From CAYUST01 sp041908765 (GTDB lineage: Bacteria > Patescibacteriota > Gracilibacteria > Absconditabacterales > Absconditicoccaceae), in the NCBI GenBank assembly GCA_041908765.1, contig JAYREU010000005.1, forward strand, positions 1-8,038: DNA of 8,038 nucleotides, written 5' to 3'. The position numbers were made by a program, and so were the translations under genes. Of this stretch, positions 1 to 7,754 are shown piece after piece. The notes beneath the pieces were generated by a model, which saw nothing but the letters and a program-made list of their open reading frames with translations, was not told where the DNA came from and did no database searches. Positions within the stretch are counted from its first letter, which is position 1. Each line of letters begins with the position of its first letter.

Positions 1-254
1 AGTGGCTCATCGCTTGCGCGAATGATTCCTACAGGTGCACTGATCGTGCGAGAGGAAAGTGTGTCGGCTATGAGTGCATAGAGCGTACTGAGCTGATTTG
101 AGGCAACCAATTGAGCATCGTGTGTGACGACAAATACGAGAGGTGCGGTGGTCGGTTGTGTATCTGCAAATGCGTGACGTACCAAAACTCCTCCACCTAT
201 ACACAATAGGCAGATTTGAAGTATGAGGAGATAGGCAAGGCGACGAGCAGTCAC
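1..254 (-). CDS. Exported or membrane-anchored protein of unknown function, N-terminal part (runs off the left edge)
   Basis: The frame is open from position 320 to the left edge, giving 84 codons if translation starts at the GTG at 254-252. No ATG is available upstream; a TTG at 269-267 is the alternative start. The product opens with an Arg-Arg pair (residues 4-5) and a hydrophobic core (about 6-25). An Ala-Phe-Ala motif at 28-30 before Asp31 would suit signal peptidase I cleavage. The mature part starts Thr/Pro-rich, then has a beta-like stretch (APLVFVVTHDAQL) and an alternating helix-like segment. I do not recognise the family. It lies downstream of the toroid-protein gene on the same strand, about 180 bases away, so a shared envelope role is possible. 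Unlike that neighbour, the visible part uses only ordinary glycine codons. Coding is supported by the uninterrupted frame and the signal-peptide layout. The start is uncertain. Confidence 0.65.
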   Translation of the reverse strand, partial: MTARRLAYLLILQICLLCIGGGVLVRHAFADTQPTTAPLVFVVTHDAQLVASNQLSTLYALIADTLSSRTISAPVGIIRASDEP

Positions 255-315
255 GTGGCTGAGATACAAATAAAAGAGTAAGGGTATTTTATGAAAAGAG
301 CTTGGGATTGGTAGA

Positions 316-399
316 CAAACTTATACCGATTGATTCTCGTATTGAAACTTTACATCACTACGTTCTTTAAGTTTCTTACTCGAATACATCGGTATTTTG
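316..399. repeat. Long imperfect palindrome between two minus-strand genes
   Basis: Arms pair in blocks: CAAA 316-319 with TTTG 396-399, ATACCGAT 323-330 with ATCGGTAT 388-395, ATTC 333-336 with GAAT 382-385, GTA 339-341 with TAC 377-379, and GAAACTT 344-350 with AAGTTTC 369-375. Small internal mismatches separate the blocks, and the loop spans 351-368. It lies just past the stop of the 437-1669 gene and ahead of the gene at 254. It has no clear T-run in the direction of those genes, so it is not a textbook terminator. It could be an RNA processing or attenuation hairpin, a degenerate mobile repeat or a regulator site. The pairing is seen directly; the role is unknown. Confidence 0.5.
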
Positions 400-436
400 T
401 TGGTATGAAAGTTTCCTTTATGTTTGCAAGTTGGTA

Positions 437-1669
437 TTATTGAGTAACGATGTCGGTGGCAAGTAGGACGTGGAATGCATCGATCATGTGTTGGGTGGTG
501 TCGATGCGAATGTCTGGATTTTTGTGACTGATACGGATTGCTCATGCTAGAGTTGTTGGAGTTTTTTTGCCGTATTGTAAACGCATGAGGTTGTGTGCAG
601 CTAAGAGAATTGCATCTTTGTATTTGGTGATATGCGAGGTATCACCAAGCTCTTTGGCCAAACGATATGCGTAGACGAGTCATTCCAAAAAGACGCCATC
701 AGATGCGCTATGCGGAGAGCCATACTGGGGGAATTGTGGATTATAAAATCTTCACAAGTAGTGTGGTGTAGTAGTATCGGTATGTAACATTTCATCGATC
801 AGTTTATCGTTGAGTAAAAATATTGCATCAGCATATTTTTTTTCTTGGGTGATCTGATAGGCATGATACAAAGAGATCGTATGTCGAGGCACATAGGCAG
901 GATAGTAATTTTCTTCGATGTGTTCGACATATGCTTGGAGATAATAATCTTGGGAGAGCAGTGCTATGTCACGTCGTTTAATGTTTTTGGTTTTGAGATA
1001 GTATTCAAGCAATGCCAAAATACCTTCGCCCGAATAAAAGGTCAGCAAATAATCTTCGTCATATTTGTAGGTGGGTGCTTTGTACCAGGCATGAAACGAG
1101 CCATCTGGCTTTTGTAGAGAGAGAATTGCGTTGGCTAGTTTCTCCGCATGACCACTATACTGTTCGAAGTAAGGGCTTGCTACAAAGGTTCTCAAGAGCA
1201 TCGCGATACCTCAGAGTTTGGATTTGTTGGCAAGTTCGACACTTGCTTCTGTCCCGTGATCTTTGTAGAGTGCTCTCAGGGCATAGGCGAGATTTTTTTG
1301 ATGGAGAGGAAGGAGTGATGGATCTTCATTGGCTAGCTCAGCAAGTAGTCTAGAAGCCATCAGCTGACGAATATCATTGTTGGTAGTTGTATAGGTTTGT
1401 GAGGCGGGTGAAAATTGATAGTAGAAACTGCCGTTTTCTTTGAGATTGGAGGTGAGCCAGGTGACTGCAAGATTATGTGCTGATTGGAGTGATGCTGGCG
1501 TGAGGGGAATGTTTTCCGTAGGTATACTGGTGGTGGTTTTTGGAAACGGTTCGTCAAGTACGAGAGGAGTTCATCACAGCGTTACCGCAACCAATCACGT
1601 CACCACGCAAGCTATGAGGGCTAAAGTTCACACATGATATGAGGAAGGAGATGATGAGTGAGTAGTCAT
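437..1669 (-). CDS. Membrane-anchored extracytoplasmic protein with a predicted alpha/alpha-toroid (six-hairpin-like) domain
   Basis: With TGA read as glycine, one frame runs from ATG 1669-1667 to TAA 439-437, giving 410 residues. It carries eight in-frame TGAs: 1628, 1595, 1574, 1571, 1211, 752, 680 and 542 (lowest base of each). Residues 13-38 form a hydrophobic segment, likely a signal anchor. An L-I-A-C stretch at 18-21 resembles a lipobox but lies inside the hydrophobic core. A Thr/Pro-rich linker follows, then repeated helical pairs with toroid-type turns: KPDGSF near 187-192, FYSGEG near 211-216, a GRFYNP block from 306, VFLEGLVYAYRL near 326-337 and IRIDTTQH near 387-394. From memory, these blocks recall six-hairpin/terpenoid-cyclase-like proteins found in AMMECR1-associated bacterial loci; I could not check this. 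The TGAs at 306, 330 and 153 sit in those motif-like blocks where glycine is expected. Enzymatic activity cannot be assigned. No Shine-Dalgarno sequence precedes the ATG. Confidence 0.85.
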
Positions 1670-1709
1670 GTTGTGAGAGGTGATGAAACACAGACTCTGC
1701 AAAGAATAT

Positions 1710-1740
1710 TTGACTTATTTTTGAAATATGTTCTGATAAT
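1710..1740 (+). promoter_or_regulatory. Possible sigma-70-type promoter upstream of valS
   Basis: TTGACT at 1710-1715 resembles a -35 box and GATAAT at 1735-1740 a -10 box. The 19-base spacer is longer than the ideal 17 (18 if the box is read as TGATAA). It sits in the 193-base divergent gap, about 120 bases before the valS start, leaving a leader of roughly 115 bases. I saw no tRNA-sensing leader motif there. The assignment rests on hexamer similarity only. Confidence 0.28.
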
Positions 1741-1862
1741 CTATATCCGGCTTCTCAAGCAGTCTAACGTACTTGTATGGATAGCAATCGGTCTTGAAAA
1801 AGCAATTGAAAACTTTACCCTCAGCGGTAGTTGCATATGTGTTTTATTGTATTGTGTACCCG

Positions 1863-4859
1863 ATGAGTCACTATTTTCCCAAAAAATACGACCACGAATT
1901 CGAAGCTTCACTCTACCAAGAGTGGCTTGCAGATGACGCATTTTCGATTCCCAAGCGCAAACGTTGAGATACCCAAGAGCAGTTTGTCATTCCTATGCCA
2001 CCTCCGAATGTGACCGGTGTTTTGCATTTGTGACATGCATTGATGTTGGCGGTAGAAGACGCGATGGTGAGACATCGTCGCATGCTAGGTCAACGTGTCT
2101 TGCGGGTGCCAGGGACAGATCATGCAGGTATTGCAACACAAGTTGTTGTTGAGAAACAATTAGCCAAGAAAAAACTCAAAAGACTTGACCTCGGGAGAGA
2201 AAAGTTTTTACACCATGTGTGGGATTGGGTAAGATCTTCTAGAGGCACCATTATTGATCAAACCAAACGTATGGGGTCGTCGTGCGACTGGAGCAGAGAG
2301 CAGTTTACGCTTTCAGAAAAATTGAGTCGTGCGGTGAGAAAAGCATTTATCAATTTATATACCTCTGGTAAAATCACCAAGTGAGCATATTTGGTGAATC
2401 GATCACCAGGTGCACAGACAGTCGTATCTGATCTCGAAGTAGAATACAAAGAAGTAGAATCCAAACTGTATTATATCAGATATTTTATCGAAGGCAAAGG
2501 AGACAGCATCACTATTGCAACGACTCGCCCCGAAACTATTTTTGCTGATGTGGCGATAGCAGTGCATCCCAAAGACAGGAGATATAAAAAATTTATTGGC
2601 AAGCAAGTACTGATACCGATCGTGAATAGACCTATTCCCGTCATTGCAGATGAATCCGTTGCGATGGATTTTGGTACTTGAGCACTCAAAATTACGCCAA
2701 CCCACGATGCGAATGATTTCGCAGTTGGACAAAGACACAATTTACCTATGGATCGTTTTGCGTTTGACAAACATAACTTCTTCACAGAACGAGCAGGGGA
2801 AGAATTTGCTGGTAAAGAACTGAATGAGTTTTATGACAACGTGATTCACTATATCAAAGAAATTGGTAATTTAGAAAAAATTGAAAATCATGTACATACG
2901 GTACCATTTTGTGAAAGAACAGGAGATAAGATTCAACCATTGCTTTCGCATCAGTGGTTTATGGAAGTTGCTCCTGCTGCGCAGCGTATTATGCAAGCAA
3001 TAGAAGAGAAAGAGGTGACTGTCTATCCAGATAGATTCGGCAAGATATTTACGTGATGGCTTGAGCAAATCAATCCTCGATGTATTTCTAGACAGTTGCG
3101 ATGGGGTCATAGAATTCCTGTTTGGTATGCAGAGGATGGGACTATGCACGCATTCGATGATAGCAATGTTGTGAATCCAAAATCAGGGAAGTGGCAATAT
3201 TTGGCACGCATCATTTTCAATCTGATAGCAGATGGACGTTTACAGACCTTATTTACTATCGAGCAGTTGATCGAGCAGTTGAGTCAGCCTTCATTGACTC
3301 CTCAGGAAGGTAAATTGTTTGAAGTCTATATCAAACTCTATCAAGCACAAGCAACAACAAGCGCAGGTCAAAAAGAACTAGATAATCTCCAAGAAATTTT
3401 CGCGCAGATTGATGATACTCCCCAAGCGATTATCAAGGCAGGCGAAGCGTTGGTAGATATGCTTCACCAAACCTGCAATATTACGAGAGCAGGGGACAAA
3501 TATAGATTTGATTATTATGTCGGTGGCGTCCAAACAAACCTTCATCAAGATGAGGATGTTTTGGATACGTGGTTTTCTTCTGCATTGTGGCCGATGAGTG
3601 TCCTGGGTTGGCCCGAGGAAACACCAGATTTCAAAGAACTTTTCCCAATGACGATGCTCGAGACGGGATATGATATCATTTTCTTCCGAGTAATTAGAAT
3701 GATGCTGATGAGTGTAGAGCAGACCAATCAACTCCCTTTTCATCACATTTATCTGCATGGATTGGTGAGAGACGAACAAGGGAAAAAAATGTCTAAATCT
3801 ATTGGCAATGTCGTAGATCCTATGATTCTGCTCGAAAAATATGGCGCAGATGCCTTGAGAGGTGCTTTGTTGCTGGGAAATACTCCTGGCAATGATCAGA
3901 AGTTTACCGACAAAAAAGTAGAGTATGTATGGAGATCTATCAACAAATTGTGGAACGCTACGAGGTTCGTAGCTATGCAAGCCGATGGTGTCCAAGATCA
4001 CACCATGAGTTATGATGATGTATACGAAGACATCCTCAAGAACAAAAAGAAGCTCAATGAGTATGATATGTGGATGATCAACAAGATCAATGATACGTTA
4101 GCACAAATCAACAAATATCTCTCCAAGTTTATGTTGTGAGAAGCATTACAAGAAGCTGTCAATCTCGTCTGGCATGAGTTCTGTGATTGGTATATTGAAA
4201 TTAGTAAACTCCAACCTTCTGCGTACACCCACAAGGTATCTTTGTACGCGTTGGGGACATTCTTCAAGATGTTGCATCCATTCTTACCGTTCGTGAGTGA
4301 AAAACTCCGACAGTTGATGCATTTCGAAGGGAAACTCATAGCGAGTAGTTGGCCAGTTGATTTACCCATTGGAGACAAGAACTACAAGATCAACTTGTTG
4401 ATGGAACTGATTTCTCAATGGAGAACACTCAAGACACAAGCAACTGATAAACCACACGAGGAAGTAGTGATTGGTATTCAAGCGAATGAAGATATCCATG
4501 ATTTGATCGAGGAACACAAACAACTGATTAGTGATATCGTCCGTGTGCGTGAAATTGTGTATTTCAATGCTACCTCAGAGATGGATAATCAATGGACGGT
4601 TGCTTTGTTGATGGATATCAAGCTAGGTATACAAGGTATCAAACAAAAAGATCGAAAACAAGAGCTTGCTGATCTTGAGAAGCAACTAGCAGAAGAAGAA
4701 CAATTCTTGCAAAGAATGAGAGGTATGCTCTCAGGTGATTTCATGGTAAGAGCTCCCAAGGAAGTGGTAGAAGAAAAGAAGAAAAAGATGGATGAGGTCA
4801 AAGCCAAGATAGCTCATATCACCTATGAAATTAGCAAGATCAAGATGGAACATAAGTAA
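1863..4859 (+). CDS. valS: Valyl-tRNA synthetase (EC 6.1.1.9), with UGA read as glycine
   Basis: This class I aminoacyl-tRNA synthetase charges tRNA-Val with valine in the cytoplasm and hydrolyses mischarged Thr-tRNA-Val. The frame runs from ATG 1863 to TAA 4857-4859, 998 residues, with six in-frame TGAs at 1965, 2031, 2382, 2679, 3054 and 4137 (residues 35, 57, 174, 273, 398 and 759). Visible family blocks in order are PPPNVTGVLHLGHAL with the HIGH-type motif at 55-58, the editing domain with TRPETIFADVAIAVHP and FGTGALKITPTHDANDF around 215-285, CISRQLRWGHRIPVWY (about 407-422), DEDVLDTWFSSALWP from 563, KMSKS at 642-646, WHEFCDWYIEISK in the anticodon-binding domain, and a charged C-terminal coiled coil (about 917-998) with the VRAPKEVVEE signature. 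TGAs 57, 174 and 273 fall on family glycines. About 140 residues separate the HRIPVWY block from DEDVLDTW, where E. coli ValRS has about 30, so roughly 110 are extra. No Shine-Dalgarno sequence is visible, but the N-terminus matches the family start. Confidence 0.98.
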
Positions 4860-4870
4860 GAAAAAGGATG

Positions 4871-5005
4871 TTCCCCCTTTTAGCGAAGTGCCCGCAGGGT
4901 GAAAGGGGGTGCCCCGAAGCCCCCTAAAGGGGATAAAAGGGCGGGGGATTATGAAAGCAAATCCCCCGGCTCGTTACACTCGCCACCCCCTTTACCAAGG
5001 GGGGA
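4871..5005. repeat. G/C-rich block of stacked hairpins, likely a dispersed palindromic repeat
   Basis: This block fills most of the gap between valS and the next gene and is far richer in G and C than its surroundings. Visible hairpins are CCCCCTTT 4873-4880 with AAAGGGGG 4902-4909 (an inner CCC/GGG pair sits in its loop), CCCC 4921-4924 with GGGG 4929-4932, GGGGGAT 4943-4949 with ATCCCCC 4961-4967, and CCCCCTT 4986-4992 with AAGGGGG 4997-5003. The ends are themselves inverted (TTCCCCC at left, GGGGGGA at right), as in miniature inverted-repeat elements or REP-type sequences. I found no clear target-site duplication and no coding frame. It may also end valS transcription by structure, although it lacks a T-run. 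The hairpins are seen; the mobile origin is inferred. Confidence 0.6.
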
Positions 5006-5029
5006 CTACTCATTTTCAACCCTCTCCTC

Positions 5030-7231
5030 ATGAAGCTCTTCCGTCAGCTGTTGGTGGCACTCTTCCCACAGGAGATTGTCTCCAATAGTATGCATCCTTT
5101 ACGTATGTTTGTCTCCTTTATTTCACCGAGACAGTTTTTTTCGGTGATTACGAGAAAGATCGTTGAAAACTATAAGCTCAATTTATTTGATATTGGACTA
5201 GATCCTTTTGAGGTCAAAATTGGATTCTGAGATCAGCCTGCCTTGCCGGTCAAAGAAGCGGACAACTACTATGCGTATCATGCCGTTGCAAATCTCAATG
5301 GTTGGCCATTTTATTCACCCGCAAATATTGCAACTGCCATTACGTTGATTGTGAGTATTTATGTCAAAGAAAGCTTTGCTAAGTTTCCCAAAAAATATTT
5401 CATGAGCTTTTTGACGAGTGTGTATTTGCTTACGTTTGTTTTCACGGCGAGAATCAAAGTATTTCCCTCCAAAGACAAAGAAGCAACCTATGCGTGGTTT
5501 ATAGAAGTGTTTTTCAACTTCTATGATTTGACGCTTCAGCAGTACGGTATCGAATCACGTAAACAACGCAAAGCAATCAGAACAGTCCTCCTCCAACAAT
5601 GTATTCACGTATTTTTCATGTTGTTTGTCTGCTACAAAAGACTCAATGGTGTTTTTCATGCATCCAATATCAGCGAGAAAGAATTGTATCAATGGTTACT
5701 CTATGATGAACTCAAAAAAGGCACCTTCAAAGCATCAGCGCAAACATTTATCACACAGTCCGCATCAGCAACGAGAGATCCAGAGTTTAGTGATGTCGAT
5801 CAAGATTTGCTCCAATTGATCTTCCCTGCAGATGTGATCATCAGATATTTGTTTCAAGAACGTGATATTCCACTTGTCGTGGAGACCATAGTAAGCCAAC
5901 TTTATGACAAAGAACGTTTGGATGGATATATGTTTAGTTTTCTCAAAGATGAAAAACAATTTGAGGATTTCGTACATTACATTTGTGACTATAGACTGTA
6001 TAAGGCTAACTTTTTCCGCGGACTCCAGCAACTCACGGCACATAAATTTAGACTCAAACAAGACTATGAAACCTCCAAGGAGATAGATACCTTTATGTCT
6101 ACCATCGGTGAAACAGACTCACTGGATAATGTGAAGATGCCAGACATCCTCAGGAAAGAATCACTTTTGGTTGAGAAATTAATGAATTTTTATGTGACCT
6201 TTTTGGGAGGGATGCGAGTAGGGAGAGGTGACAATTTCGCCATGAGATTATTTCGCAAACCCTTGGTAGATGAGCTGTTGGGTGATCATGAATTGCAGAT
6301 GATCAAGCAGGATGCATTGTACTATTATGGTGCGTTGTTGTATCATTATAGCAAGAATGTGTTTTATTATAAGTATGCTTTCGAAAACGTCAAAGCGTGA
6401 CGCGAAAAATTCTACTTGCCAAGTAAATCTACCTTCAAGGAAGTCTATTCAAATATGTTTATCCTCAAATTGTTTGATGAAAATTTCATCAATACGATCA
6501 TGCAGGATATAAATGCGAAGACGATGAGAGTCCATGTATCCAACCCCGCGATTCTCACGATGTTCAAAAATATGCTCGGACGTGATATTTCACGCGTCAT
6601 GAAATTGGGAAACAAAGCGTTGTTGACGCAGGTATATAGTCCTGTTGCCCAACAACTGGTAGCGATGCCACACTTTTTGCCGACGGTCTGCAATCGTTTG
6701 ACGAAGCAAGATTGCGTGCATCTCAAGGAAAACTTATACACAGTAGACTTGTGGTTGTGGTGGGAGACTATAGGATTGTTTGAGAAGAATGACGTCAACT
6801 TGAGTGATACGTATGGAGATATGAGTATTTTGGGAATCATAGCTGGCTTGAGAGAAACGTTGTTTGGGTATTTGTTGTATTATACCTATTTATTGACGCA
6901 AGAGACGACTGCATGAGTTTCCTACAAACTAACCGCGCTCAAAAAAATATACGTCCTCGATGTGCTCAATATTTCTGAGCACCATTTTGCTAGTATCAAT
7001 GCGGTCATTGAACATATGGCCATCAGATATCATCCTCTATTGACGCAGTGGATAAGCCTAGATGACAACAAGGGGTTCTTCAATGTAGGCGCCAACAATC
7101 GATTGCGCTATAGTGAGCAGTACAATGAGGAGCAATTATCCATAGAAAGTGCAGGTGAAGATATAGTACGATTGAGATGATATCTCAAAGCAATTAGTTA
7201 TTACAACAAAAGATATTTATTGCCGAAATAA
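5030..7231 (+). CDS. Protein of unknown function, 733 residues, with four UGA-glycine codons
   Basis: A single frame runs from ATG 5030 to TAA 7229-7231 when TGA is read through. TGAs lie at 5228, 6398, 6914 and 7178 (residues 67, 457, 629 and 717). The same frame on both sides of every TGA, similar composition throughout and the lack of any TAA or TAG support one gene. I do not recognise the family. The protein is rich in Phe, Tyr and Leu. Hydrophobic stretches at about 98-112, 123-140, 185-202 and 599-622 could be membrane segments or buried helices. The middle is charged and helical, with no cysteine pairs, nucleotide-binding loop or catalytic motif that I could pick out. Basic residues near the N-terminus do not form a clear signal peptide. 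The stop is 24 bases before nrdR, so co-transcription is likely. No Shine-Dalgarno sequence is present; the leader before the ATG is pyrimidine-rich. No better in-frame start was found upstream. Confidence 0.85.
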
Positions 7232-7255
7232 TATTTATTTCTTTTTTCTTTCCGA

Positions 7256-7696
7256 ATGAAATGTCCTGCATGTGGAAATGGTGAAACCAAAGTACTTGAT
7301 TCGAGAGTTATCGATGATGGTAAGGGTATTAGAAGAAGAAGATCATGCGAATATTGTGAGCATAGGTTCACGACCTTTGAAAAAATTGCTATTACTGATT
7401 TCTTGGTGATCAAGAAAGATGGTTCCAAAGAAGTCTATGATAGAGACAAACTCAAGAGAGCACTCATCATCGCATTCGGCAAAAAGCAAGTCAGTCTCGA
7501 ACGCATCGAGGAACTTATTTCTGGTCTAGAGACCAAGCGATCTGCACTCAGCAAAGAAATCCCCTCGACGCAAATTGGTGCAGATGTCCTCGAAGCACTC
7601 AAGCAAGAAGATGAAGTAGCCTATGTAAGATTTGCCTCAGTGTTTATGGATTTCTCAGGCATTGAAGATTTCAATAAGTTCCTAAATCAGAAATAA
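7256..7696 (+). CDS. nrdR: Transcriptional repressor NrdR
   Basis: NrdR represses ribonucleotide reductase genes in response to bound ATP or dATP. The 146-residue product is complete, close to the usual length of about 150. It starts MKCPACG with a zinc ribbon formed by Cys3, Cys6, Cys31 and Cys34, within which DSR (15-17) and the Arg-rich GIRRRRSC stretch match the family. RFTTFE follows at 37-42, then an ATP-cone domain (about 48-136) with KKDGSKEVYDRDKLKRAL near its start and DEVAYVRFASVFMDF near its end. There are no in-frame TGAs and the stop is TAA. The gene follows the 733-residue unknown by 24 bases of T-rich sequence and has no visible Shine-Dalgarno sequence. No ribonucleotide reductase gene or clear NrdR box is in the window, so its targets lie elsewhere. 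Confidence 0.97.
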   Translation: MKCPACGNGETKVLDSRVIDDGKGIRRRRSCEYCEHRFTTFEKIAITDFLVIKKDGSKEVYDRDKLKRALIIAFGKKQVSLERIEELISGLETKRSALSKEIPSTQIGADVLEALKQEDEVAYVRFASVFMDFSGIEDFNKFLNQK

Positions 7697-7700
7697 GAAA

Positions 7701-7726
7701 AAACATCTCCGAATGCGGAGATGTTT
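7701..7726 (-). terminator. Rho-independent terminator between convergent genes
   Basis: A perfect 11-base-pair stem (AAACATCTCCG 7701-7711 with CGGAGATGTTT 7716-7726) closes a four-base AATG loop. On the minus strand the stem runs into TTTTTTCTTATTT, a good U-tract, so it best ends the minus-strand gene whose stop is at 7752. On the plus strand only three Ts follow, but the hairpin starts four bases after the nrdR stop and may also help end that transcript. Confidence 0.8.
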
Positions 7727-7734
7727 ACTGGTTA

Positions 7735-7754
7735 TAGTCTCACGTTTGAGACTA
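7735..7754. repeat. Second perfect hairpin overlapping the minus-strand stop codon
   Basis: TAGTCTCA 7735-7742 pairs with TGAGACTA 7747-7754 around a CGTT loop. The TAG stop of the minus-strand gene (7754-7752) lies inside the stem. There is no T-run on either side, so it is probably not a terminator alone. It may protect the 3' end of the transcript or act with the hairpin at 7701-7726. Confidence 0.5.

Noticed and set aside
321..389. A 22-residue minus-strand peptide frame
   Set aside because: It lies almost wholly inside the palindrome at 316-399, has no ribosome-binding signal and shows no family features. It is most likely chance.
845..1353. Plus-strand frames opposite the toroid gene
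   Set aside because: They are shadows of the minus-strand gene, with low-complexity translations and no motifs.
2031..2033. TGA as tryptophan (table 4, Mycoplasma-like)
   Set aside because: Tryptophan in the HLGH motif or in FGTGALKITP would break conserved signatures, and TGG supplies tryptophan at conserved sites.
3378..4001. A 207-residue minus-strand frame inside valS
   Set aside because: It lies antisense to the conserved DEDVLDTW and KMSKS region, so codon constraint on valS explains the open frame.
1863..4859. valS as a pseudogene or a frameshifted gene in pieces
   Set aside because: All pieces share one frame and are broken only by TGA at glycine positions. Every catalytic and binding motif is intact.
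4871..5005. CRISPR array
   Set aside because: The repeated C/G runs are inverted hairpins, not regularly spaced identical direct repeats with unique spacers.
1965..7180. In-frame TGA as selenocysteine
   Set aside because: There are 18 of them in three unrelated genes, none at a plausible Cys/Sec site, and several at invariant glycines. No selenocysteine insertion element was seen.
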